Below are positions 1 to 5,548 of a stretch of DNA of 5,548 nucleotides, piece after piece (position 1 is the stretch's first letter; every line of letters begins with the position of its first letter). Below the pieces are notes generated by a model, which did not search any database, was not told the DNA's origin, and saw nothing but the letters and a program-made list of their open reading frames with translations. The stretch comes from Clostridiales bacterium (GTDB lineage Bacteria > Bacillota > Clostridia > Oscillospirales > CAG-272). Made by a program: the position numbers and the translations under genes. The DNA is taken from the NCBI GenBank assembly GCA_019415985.1, contig DXYE01000061.1, forward strand, positions 1 to 5,548. Direction: 5' to 3'.

Positions 1-3000
1 ACCATCTTCTGTAACTGTTACAGGGAAGGACTCTTCGCAGAGCACGAACCCTGTCGGCTGTGCGATCTCACGCACGATGAAGTCGCTGCAAGGTACAGAG
101 CTGAACGAAAAGCTGCCGTCTTCCAGGGATTCTGTGGTCATCAGCGCATTTTCAGCCGTGAATTCCTCACAGTCCGGACGGAACAAACCAATGACTGCAC
201 CTGCAAGGCCGTTTCCGTTTTCATCTACCTTCAGGCCCTTGATTTCGCCGCGCTTTAAAATGTTTTCCACTGCCTGACCATCATTTGCCTGGATCTCAAT
301 AACGGCAATATCCTGTCCGCCATATGAGAAGGAGAACGGGTACTTCGTTTCGCTGTCCAAAATATATTTGCCATCAACGCTGAGCTCTTTCAGGTAGAAA
401 TTGCCAAACGGGAGATCGGTCTTGCAGACGGCAAGACCATCTTCGGATACTGATACGATTTCCATCAGACCATCAGCCGGAATGACGGCTCCGTCCGCTG
501 CAGTGATGTCTTCTGCTGCGTACAGTCCGAATGTGACAGAACTGATTTCACCGTTCATGCCAAGACCAAACAGTTCGTCTTGCTCCATAATCTTTTGAAT
601 GGAGACCAGAGCCTTCTGGCGCTCGTTGTAGAAGTCTGTACCGGTCTCTGTCACACTGACTTCCTGGCCTGCGTACACAAGCTCAACCTCATGAACATTT
701 TCTTCGCTTAATACCATTCCAAACGGTGCCTGGGTTTCCGTTACAAGGAATTTCCCTAAATATAGCTCCTTGCTGACCGCGCTCCCAGTCTCGTCCGTTT
801 CAATGGTATCGACCACTTCACCTGCAGAGTATCTGAGTGTGCCATCAAGGGTGTAAATGTCCTCCTTGGCCGTGATCGTATAAACAGCGCCAGGTAATCC
901 CTGCACGGTATATACCGGCTGATAGATTCCGTCAGACTCCGTTACACCGGAGAACACTTCACCGGTCTTGCTTACTTTAATGATGCCTTTTTGCGCCATA
1001 TTGGGTTTCTCGACCTGAATAATGGTGAAGCCGTTTTCTTCAGATGAGTTCTCTTCGGTTACATCAAAGTAGACGGGCTCCTCATTCAAAACATACCCGT
1101 AGGGAGCCTCCACCTCAACTAATGAATACCCCGTACCATATTCCAGCTTTTCAGGCGTGATCAGCATACCATCCGCTGTCGTGTAGAAGGTGTCGATAAC
1201 CGTTACCTCCGGATAGGTGATGGTTTGGGTGATCTGTGAACCGTCCGGACGGAACAACTGGAATCCTGCGCCTGCATAAGGGATCGTATTGCCTGTTTCA
1301 GCATCCACTTTGATGATTTTAATATAGGACGCAAAATTACGGTTGTTTAAGATATAGTGATAGGTCTGGCTGTCCTGCGAAATAAAGACATCAAAGTCAT
1401 CGATCAGCTCTCTGCCTTCCCAACCCTTGGTCTGATGCACTGTGTAGATGCCGTAAGGCATCTTCTTACTTTGGGCAAATCCATTTTCATCACAGGTGAT
1501 GGTGTCGCGCTCGGCCTCGACCGCAGCGTCAAAAGAGCCGGCAGATTTCAAATAGATTTGGAATTCTGCGCCGGTCTCAGGCGTCTCGATGCCCGTCTCA
1601 CCGTCATCGGTATGTTTTATCAGCGCAATATCGCCCTTCTTGATCGTCTCCAGCGCATCGACCGCCGTGTCGTTCAGCTCAATCTCATAATCCTTCGGGT
1701 CAGCGCCTACCGGATAGATGGTCGGATCCAGCAAGTAGCCTTCACTCGGGTTGATCTCTCTTACGCTCCAATCTGTGTCGCAAACATAGTATTGGGTGAC
1801 AAAGGAGCCATTGGCATCCGTAGTATAACTGTCTACCAGGGTATCACCTTTATAGATTCCATAAGTAGCTCCTGCCAAGCTGGCGTCGCCTTGTGCTTCA
1901 CCGGTCTCGCTATCGCTCTTTGTCACCGTTACCCGGAATTTCTTCAGGATGTTATGCACGGACTGATTGGTCACTTCGTTCCAGTGGATCGTTACACTCT
2001 CAGACTCAGGCACCACATACCGTATCGGCGTATCGACCTCTTCCAGTATGAATGGCGTGCTGCCGGAAATCAAAACATCTTCAAATACTGCTATACCGGA
2101 ACTGTCTGTAACCGCATACTCATCTACAGGAAGCCCTGACAAAGAGGTGCCGTACAAATGGAATGTCATCCCTTCGGTCAGACCATCTTCGGAAGTCTTT
2201 GTGACTTTCAAGTCCCCGCGCTTTAGCACATTATTGAAAGTTACAGTTGCAGTCTGGCCGCTGACGATTGTCACGCGCTGCACAGACTGTGGCTCGTATT
2301 TATCAATGGACTGTTCCGTCACGGTATAGACGCCGGGATTCATATCTGTAATATCGATGACGCCGTTCGCATCCGTTTTCTTGGTTTCGTTGTAGCCGTC
2401 ACCTGAGATTGTGAAACTGATGCCGTCTACTTTACCGTCTTCCGAGGTTTTGACCAAGTGCATATTACCGGTCATTACTTCCAGTTTCAGATAACCGGAT
2501 ACCGGATCCGATACAGTGGTTCCGTAGGTCGTAAAGTCCTGATTTCCACCACCGATTACGCCGTCACTCCAAACAACAACGCCTTTGCGTTCACCGCCGA
2601 CTTTGTCTGCCTGAACCGTAATGGCTCCCTTTGGAACTGTTGTGCAGCGAATGGTCAGTTCATTGCCGTTTACTTCAAACTGCATTCCGCTTACATTGCT
2701 GGAAAACTCATAATTTCCAAGTACGCCGTTTTCATCTTTCAGCGTAGTGGAGTAATCTGTACCGTTCCATTTCAGCTCGAAAGTATCTGCGTCGCCGGAA
2801 CTTCTGGTGAAGAAGCTCGGCAGCTGGGTATGCTTTTTGACTTTTTGTTCCATATCTCTGTAATGAGCAAAAATCTCATCGTACAGAGGGTGGGACGGTA
2901 AGATATAGTCCTTAATATTGTCTTTACCCTGAGCCGTCGCATCCACCTTGTTGAACTGACTGTCACGCTCACCAACTACAGTCTCCCAGATCAACAGCTG

Positions 3001-3489
3001 CGTCGCGATATAATGTGAAATCTGATCGGCGTGGGTAGGGTTGGATGAATCCCAGTTGAGATTACCGTTTCCTTCCCAGCCATACTGCAGAACACGGCCA
3101 ATATAGGCTTTGATGATGTTCGGCGAAATCGTTGGATTCAAATCAGACGGATAATTATTCCAGAAGGTTTCGTCAAACCCGTCAAATTTGTCGCCGGTTG
3201 TTACAGGTACACCGGGTTCGATGCAGTATACAGCTCTGCCGGTGTAGGAATTTTGGCAGTACACGAATTTAGGGCCATTGCTTACACCGGTGCTCCATCC
3301 GCCAATTAGGTTCAAGTCCGGATGTCCCCAATCCGCTGTATTAGAACTGTCCGATGCACGAGGCAGCGCCAGGAGATAAATTTCCATTTCCTGCGTTGCC
3401 GCAAAAACATTGGTCGTAAGACCAGAAAATACGCCAAGGCTCATAATGAATGCCATCAGCAGCGATAAAAATCGTTTACCTTTTTTCAT
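1..3489 (-). CDS. Thioester-domain, multi-CnaB (SpaA-type) surface adhesin, C-terminus beyond window
   Basis: The frame is open for 1163 codons from the ATG at 3489 to the window edge. An AAGGAGG site lies 9 nt upstream. Residues 1-30 form a Sec signal peptide (MKKGKR, hydrophobic core, VFA then A). Residues about 60-200 match a thioester domain: YCIEPG with Cys89 and ATQLLIW with Gln164 are the expected Cys-Gln bond partners. An Ig-like stretch follows (about 215-340), then eight CnaB domains starting near residues 343, 425, 518, 619, 721, 835, 962 and 1081. Candidate isopeptide lysines are K347, K431, K524, K625, K727, K841, K966 and K1087. Acidic catalytic residues are E392, E484, E578, E792, E918, E1035 and E1141, but Q686 in domain 4. 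Partner asparagines are N420, N513, N716, N830, N955 and N1076, but E614 in domain 3. In the known families the thioester bonds covalently to a target and CnaB domains form a rigid stalk. The anchor (for example LPXTG) is not visible. The ligand is unknown. Confidence 0.93.
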   Translation of the reverse strand, partial: MKKGKRFLSLLMAFIMSLGVFSGLTTNVFAATQEMEIYLLALPRASDSSNTADWGHPDLNLIGGWSTGVSNGPKFVYCQNSYTGRAVYCIEPGVPVTTGDKFDGFDETFWNNYPSDLNPTISPNIIKAYIGRVLQYGWEGNGNLNWDSSNPTHADQISHYIATQLLIWETVVGERDSQFNKVDATAQGKDNIKDYILPSHPLYDEIFAHYRDMEQKVKKHTQLPSFFTRSSGDADTFELKWNGTDYSTTLKDENGVLGNYEFSSNVSGMQFEVNGNELTIRCTTVPKGAITVQADKVGGERKGVVVWSDGVIGGGNQDFTTYGTTVSDPVSGYLKLEVMTGNMHLVKTSEDGKVDGISFTISGDGYNETKKTDANGVIDITDMNPGVYTVTEQSIDKYEPQSVQRVTIVSGQTATVTFNNVLKRGDLKVTKTSEDGLTEGMTFHLYGTSLSGLPVDEYAVTDSSGIAVFEDVLISGSTPFILEEVDTPIRYVVPESESVTIHWNEVTNQSVHNILKKFRVTVTKSDSETGEAQGDASLAGATYGIYKGDTLVDSYTTDANGSFVTQYYVCDTDWSVREINPSEGYLLDPTIYPVGADPKDYEIELNDTAVDALETIKKGDIALIKHTDDGETGIETPETGAEFQIYLKSAGSFDAAVEAERDTITCDENGFAQSKKMPYGIYTVHQTKGWEGRELIDDFDVFISQDSQTYHYILNNRNFASYIKIIKVDAETGNTIPYAGAGFQLFRPDGSQITQTITYPEVTVIDTFYTTADGMLITPEKLEYGTGYSLVEVEAPYGYVLNEEPVYFDVTEENSSEENGFTIIQVEKPNMAQKGIIKVSKTGEVFSGVTESDGIYQPVYTVQGLPGAVYTITAKEDIYTLDGTLRYSAGEVVDTIETDETGSAVSKELYLGKFLVTETQAPFGMVLSEENVHEVELVYAGQEVSVTETGTDFYNERQKALVSIQKIMEQDELFGLGMNGEISSVTFGLYAAEDITAADGAVIPADGLMEIVSVSEDGLAVCKTDLPFGNFYLKELSVDGKYILDSETKYPFSFSYGGQDIAVIEIQANDGQAVENILKRGEIKGLKVDENGNGLAGAVIGLFRPDCEEFTAENALMTTESLEDGSFSFSSVPCSDFIVREIAQPTGFVLCEESFPVTVTEDG

Positions 3490-3498
3490 TGTGAGGTT

Positions 3499-3505
3499 CC
3501 TCCTT
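3499..3505 (-). promoter_or_regulatory. Ribosome binding site of the adhesin
   Basis: AAGGAGG lies 9 nt before the ATG at 3489. It is a near-perfect anti-Shine-Dalgarno match and fixes the start that yields the complete signal peptide. Confidence 0.85.
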
Positions 3506-3515
3506 AAATTTGGGC

Positions 3516-3546
3516 ATAAGAAAAGGCCCATCTTTCGATGAGCCTT
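3516..3546 (-). terminator. Rho-independent terminator between lipoprotein and adhesin
   Basis: On the minus strand AAGGCTCATC, a GAAA tetraloop and GATGGGCCTT form a 10-bp stem (one G-U pair), occupying 3523-3546. It is followed by a T-rich tail, TTCTTA. It starts 18 nt after the lipoprotein stop codon. The stem and tail are textbook for intrinsic termination, although the C in the tail may make it leaky. The adhesin ribosome binding site begins only about 10 nt beyond the tail. Confidence 0.8.
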
Positions 3547-3564
3547 CGCTTTGCCGTGTTCACT

Positions 3565-4227
3565 TTACGCATATCCGATATAGATATGATAGTCGTTGTT
3601 CCCGAGGTTTTCCGTCCACACCCAGAAAGAAGTAAAGCCGCTGTCTTTATACCAATCCAGCGTATCCTGTAAATCTCTTTGGATGTAGAGGCTGTCTGCG
3701 TTTGCGTAGATCGGATTATCCCAGCACGCAGTTGCTGAAGAATCCAGTTTAAGCCCTATGGACTGCCCATAGGATTTTGCCATCTCGACATAGCCTTCCA
3801 CATCGAATGCGGTGGCAGGCGGTTCAGTCGGCTTAGGATCCGGGGCAGGTTCCGGTGTCGGTTCCGGAGTAGGCTCGGGAATGGGCTCAGGATCAGGGGC
3901 GGGCGCCGGTTCCGGTGTTGGTTTTGGATCCGGATTTTTAGCTTCCGCCGGCGGCTGATCTGCTGCTGTCTTCTCAGAATCAGTCTGGGTAACTGGATTT
4001 TTTTCTTGTTTCTCCTCATCCATTGCTTGTGAGGAAGAGTCAGTCTGAGGAATGGAGCTTTCGGGAACATAAATGCTTTCTTCCAGATGACTCATTTCTG
4101 AAGATTCCTCTGAAGTAACAGTGCTTGTTTGATTTTTTTCTGAAGAGGAAGCTGTATCTGCAGAACAGGCGCTCAGTATGGTGAGCATCAGGCCGCACAA
4201 TGCTATGGCAAGTAGTCGCTTTTTCAT
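3565..4227 (-). CDS. Lipoprotein with Pro-rich spacer and small C-terminal domain of unknown function
   Basis: This is a 220-residue exported protein of no recognised family. The start at 4227 is preferred over the in-frame ATG at 4236, because the AAAAGGAG site directly abuts the latter but sits 9 nt before the former. Residues 1-20 are a signal peptide (MKKRLLAIALCGLML) ending in a lipobox, LSAC, with Cys21 as the predicted lipidated residue. This places the protein on the outer face of the membrane. Residues about 22-95 are rich in Ser, Thr, Glu and Gln and are probably disordered. Residues about 99-137 are a Pro-Glu/Pro-Asp spacer likely to reach into the wall. Residues about 140-220 look folded: an amphipathic helix (VEGYVEMAKSYGQSIGL), then a Trp/Tyr-rich part ending NNDYHIYIGYA. 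The domain resembles, from memory, the end of lipoproteins on clostridial conjugative elements. The gene lies 60 nt after the 137-residue protein and 75 nt before the adhesin. Confidence 0.88.
   Translation of the reverse strand: MKKRLLAIALCGLMLTILSACSADTASSSEKNQTSTVTSEESSEMSHLEESIYVPESSIPQTDSSSQAMDEEKQEKNPVTQTDSEKTAADQPPAEAKNPDPKPTPEPAPAPDPEPIPEPTPEPTPEPAPDPKPTEPPATAFDVEGYVEMAKSYGQSIGLKLDSSATACWDNPIYANADSLYIQRDLQDTLDWYKDSGFTSFWVWTENLGNNDYHIYIGYA
3817..3936 (-). repeat. Degenerate Pro-Glu/Pro-Asp codon repeat in the lipoprotein
   Basis: About 40 codons alternate proline with glutamate, aspartate, lysine, threonine or alanine (for example PEPTPEPTPEP). Codons for proline vary between CCT, CCC, CCG and CCA, so the repeat is kept at protein level and is not a young DNA slippage tract. 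Such stretches are extended and commonly span the peptidoglycan in wall-associated lipoproteins. Confidence 0.8.
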
Positions 4228-4236
4228 TATGGTCAT

Positions 4237-4244
4237 CTCCTTTT
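4237..4244 (-). promoter_or_regulatory. Ribosome binding site that decides the lipoprotein start
   Basis: AAAAGGAG touches the first in-frame ATG (4236), leaving no spacing. It is 9 nt from the second ATG (4227), from which a standard MKKR signal peptide begins. The second start is therefore chosen. Confidence 0.7.
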
Positions 4245-4287
4245 GAGTTTTATTTCATTACACGAAGATTGACCATAAAGCGCAACA

Positions 4288-4701
4288 TTAACCCGCCAGC
4301 TTTTGATATGCCCGATCCGCCTCATCTACAATGCGGTCCAAAATCTCAAAATACCGTTCCGGCGTCAGGTCAGTATCCAGCCATTGCGTGGCTCTATACG
4401 AATAACAGCCGACGGCATCATTGATTGCGTGGCTTCCAAGGACGCTCCTTAAATTCAGCTCATTGACCATTTTTTTCTTTTTGGCCGAACCGACAGACTG
4501 AATCGAGCGTGCTAAACAGATGACCATCAGAGGATGAAGCACGGAAAATGAAATCTGGAGATAATAGCCTTTGTATCCGAGCATCAGTGAAGTCTCATCC
4601 TGATCGTCTACGGGCATCTGTTCCAGTATCATACAGCGTGTGTGCTCCACAATTTCCTTGCGGCGGACCTGCTCTGCTTTGGACAGATTGCAATTTACCA
4701 T
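4288..4701 (-). CDS. Small cytoplasmic protein, tentatively YbjN/secretion-chaperone-like
   Basis: This is a 137-residue protein without signal peptide or membrane segment. It starts at the ATG at 4701 with a strong GGGAGGTGA site 7 nt upstream. I do not recognise the family with certainty. The layout suggests the YbjN or type III secretion chaperone-like alpha/beta fold. A leading helix covers about residues 7-30, with beta strands near LGYKGYYLQISFSV (41-54). The phrase MVNELNLRSVLGSHAIND (78-95) resembles the YbjN 'N-x-L-N ... G-x-F' signature. YSYRATQW (100-107) follows, and then a closing helix, LTPERYFEILDRIVDEADRAY (112-132). A KKKK run at 74-77 lies between the halves. It is the first gene after the promoter at 4741-4769 and probably shares a transcript with the lipoprotein and adhesin. 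A chaperone or regulatory role is a guess from fold resemblance only. Confidence 0.8.
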   Translation of the reverse strand: MVNCNLSKAEQVRRKEIVEHTRCMILEQMPVDDQDETSLMLGYKGYYLQISFSVLHPLMVICLARSIQSVGSAKKKKMVNELNLRSVLGSHAINDAVGCYSYRATQWLDTDLTPERYFEILDRIVDEADRAYQKLAG

Positions 4702-4708
4702 TTCAATA

Positions 4709-4717
4709 TCACCTCCC
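4709..4717 (-). promoter_or_regulatory. Ribosome binding site of the 137-residue protein
   Basis: GGGAGGTGA lies 7 nt upstream of the ATG at 4701. This nearly full-length complement to the 16S tail predicts efficient translation of the first gene of the proposed operon. Confidence 0.85.
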
Positions 4718-4720
4718 TAT

Positions 4721-4732
4721 ATCAAATTTGAT
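4721..4732. promoter_or_regulatory. Perfect 12-bp palindrome near the predicted transcription start
   Basis: ATCAAATTTGAT is fully self-complementary and lies a few bases downstream of the predicted start point, just before the ribosome binding site. That is a usual place for a repressor operator. The bases are AT-rich, so a chance palindrome is possible. Confidence 0.35.
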
Positions 4733-4740
4733 GGGTTACG

Positions 4741-4769
4741 AATATATTTCTACAGGTTATGCCTGTAAA
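4741..4769 (-). promoter_or_regulatory. Predicted sigma-A promoter for the 137-residue protein, lipoprotein and adhesin
   Basis: On the minus strand TTTACA (4769-4764, five of six matches to the -35 consensus) and TATATT (4746-4741, five of six to the -10) are separated by exactly 17 bp. It begins 4 nt after the S1 gene stop codon. Transcription would start near 4734, giving a leader of about 33 nt before the ATG at 4701. Two palindromes overlap or adjoin it, suggesting regulation. It is predicted by eye only. Confidence 0.6.
4751..4767. promoter_or_regulatory. Dyad in the promoter spacer, operator candidate
   Basis: TACAGG and CCTGTA are perfect inverted 6-bp arms around a 5-bp centre. They overlap the -35 element and fill most of the spacer. 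In RNA the stem can extend to 9 bp with one G-U pair, so a hairpin at the end of the S1 transcript is an alternative reading. It lacks the U-run of an intrinsic terminator on the minus strand, which favours a protein-binding site. Confidence 0.4.
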
Positions 4770-4773
4770 AGAC

Positions 4774-5548
4774 TTATCTCGGCGTTGCGATATGTGTGAT
4801 GGCGCCCCAGATGCGGTTGTTTTCCTTATTGATCCCAAGCACTCTTACGGTTACACGGGCACCTCTCGGTGGACGACCTCGCTTTGGATAGCTGCAAAGG
4901 CAATCCACACCGCCGTCCAAAGATACGAACACACCGGTTGTATCAACCATACTGACCGTTCCCACATAGCGGTTGCCGACCGAATATTTTTTGAGCGCCT
5001 TTTCGTACGGATTTTCACCCGCCTGCTTGACAGATGCTGTCACCTTTACCTGATTTCGCTCGCTGCGGTCTACCGTAAGGACTTTAACGAGAACCCGCTG
5101 TCCAGGCTGGAACTGTGCGCTGGCGTCCAAAAGCCTTTGGTAACTCAGTTCCCTGAGTGGAATATAAATCTCAAGGCCAAAAAGATCCACAAAGATGCCT
5201 GCCCGAATCACCGATACGATTCTCGCTTCCGCACAGACATCGTTATAGATCAGGTTATTACCGTCCCGGTCTGTGCCAAAGTAATACTCTTTGCGCTTGG
5301 CCGCCATTGCCTCAAGGCGGCTGGCCACTGCAATACCAGCTTTAGGGTCAATGCCTTTGACGATATAATCGACTTCGGCACCCAATCTCTTGGTAAGCAT
5401 ATAGTGCATGATGTCAGATTCGGAACGGCCTCTGAAATCCTCAGGCGGCTCAACTGCTTCTTCTGCCGGAATAATGACCTTGAAGTCGCCATGATAAATG
5501 ACTGCCAGAGAACGGTTTGGGTTATCTTCGGGGCGCTCAACACCTTGG
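4774..5548 (-). CDS. S1 RNA-binding-domain protein, N-terminus beyond window
   Basis: The reading frame stays open from the right edge to the TAA at 4774-4776, giving 257 visible residues. The ATG at 5409 is internal: conserved-looking sequence in the same frame precedes it (SLAVIYHGDFKVIIPAEEA) and no ribosome binding site fits it. Residues about 14-78 look like a worn S1 repeat, with the typical VIIPAEE and RLGAEVDYIVKGID ... VASR phrases. Residues about 103-174 are a clear S1 (OB-fold) domain: EARIVSVIRAGIFVDLFGLE, then IPLRELS and GQRVLVKVLTVDR. Residues about 189-253 are a second S1 domain: VGNRYVGTVSMVDTTGVFVS, then GARVTVRVLGI. S1 domains bind single-stranded RNA in ribosomal protein S1 and nucleases; no nuclease part is visible. 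A loop in the last domain carries PKRGRPPRG, which resembles an AT-hook. Its role is unknown; similar proteins are, from memory, carried by clostridial conjugative elements. Confidence 0.9.
   Translation of the reverse strand, partial: QGVERPEDNPNRSLAVIYHGDFKVIIPAEEAVEPPEDFRGRSESDIMHYMLTKRLGAEVDYIVKGIDPKAGIAVASRLEAMAAKRKEYYFGTDRDGNNLIYNDVCAEARIVSVIRAGIFVDLFGLEIYIPLRELSYQRLLDASAQFQPGQRVLVKVLTVDRSERNQVKVTASVKQAGENPYEKALKKYSVGNRYVGTVSMVDTTGVFVSLDGGVDCLCSYPKRGRPPRGARVTVRVLGINKENNRIWGAITHIATPR

Noticed and set aside
1357..2139. A 260-codon plus-strand open frame, plus other plus-strand frames across 77-2901
   Set aside because: They lie opposite the adhesin gene, whose minus-strand translation is continuous and domain-rich. 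The plus-strand products show no domain and no ribosome binding sites.
2212..2220. Arg-Gly-Asp at residues 424-426 of the adhesin, a possible integrin-binding motif
   Set aside because: It sits at the junction between CnaB domains 1 and 2, where a KRG/KKG start is the rule in this protein. It is better explained as part of the domain boundary.
3756..4070. Arg/Pro-rich minus-strand frame of 104 codons
   Set aside because: It is the shifted-frame shadow of the Pro-rich spacer in the lipoprotein. Its composition is an artefact of the proline codons.
4257..4285. Possible promoter before the lipoprotein (TTGCGC, 17 bp, TGTAAT)
   Set aside because: The -10 matches five of six, but the -35 only three of six. 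The genes are close enough to share a transcript, so it is not counted as a feature.
4250..4288. 12-codon open frame whose ATG overlaps the stop of the 137-residue protein (TAATG)
   Set aside because: The overlap is suggestive of coupling, but the peptide is too short and nothing in its composition supports a function.
4751..4767. The hairpin after the S1 gene as an intrinsic terminator
   Set aside because: On the minus strand it is followed by GAAATATATT and not a T-run, so it does not fit a terminator.
5250..5543. 97-codon minus-strand frame at the right edge
   Set aside because: It overlaps the S1 protein in another frame. The S1 frame stays open to the edge and carries recognisable S1 phrases.

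Overview
The window is a minus-strand gene block from a Gram-positive, low-to-mid-GC bacterium. It most resembles the gut Clostridia (Lachnospiraceae/Oscillospiraceae type). The signs are strong AGGAGG-type ribosome binding sites, an A-type promoter, a Sec-exported surface adhesin built from CnaB (SpaA-pilin) domains, and a lipobox lipoprotein. From memory of related sequences, and not from any search, this gene set looks like cargo or surface genes of a large integrative and conjugative element (Tn1549/CTn-like). No mobilisation, relaxase or type IV secretion gene lies inside the window, so that placement is inference.

All four genes are transcribed leftward. In transcription order they are: (1) an S1 RNA-binding-domain protein whose start lies beyond the right edge, ending at 4774; (2) a 137-residue soluble protein (4701-4288) that tentatively looks YbjN/secretion-chaperone-like; (3) a 220-residue lipoprotein (4227-3565) with a Ser/Thr/Glu-rich stalk, a Pro-Glu/Pro-Asp-rich spacer and a small C-terminal domain of unknown function; (4) a very large surface adhesin (3489 to past the left edge). 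The adhesin has a signal peptide, a thioester domain and at least eight CnaB domains; its C-terminus and anchor are outside the window.

Two short intergenic stretches carry regulation. Just after the S1 gene there is a good promoter (TTTACA, 17 bp, TATATT) with a dyad in its spacer. A second perfect palindrome sits near the predicted transcription start, so genes 2-4 may form their own controlled operon. Between the lipoprotein and the adhesin is an intrinsic terminator only about 10 nt ahead of the adhesin's ribosome binding site, with no room for a promoter. The adhesin therefore probably depends on partial read-through.

The working picture is an envelope module. A membrane-tethered lipoprotein and a covalent-bonding, isopeptide-stiffened adhesin are co-expressed, perhaps to hold cells together during transfer or to bind a host surface. 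The most unusual feature is that CnaB domains 3 and 4 each lack a different residue of the Lys/Glu/Asn isopeptide triad, while the other domains keep theirs. No gap over 300 bases exists, and no RNA gene, CRISPR array, insertion sequence or attachment site was seen.
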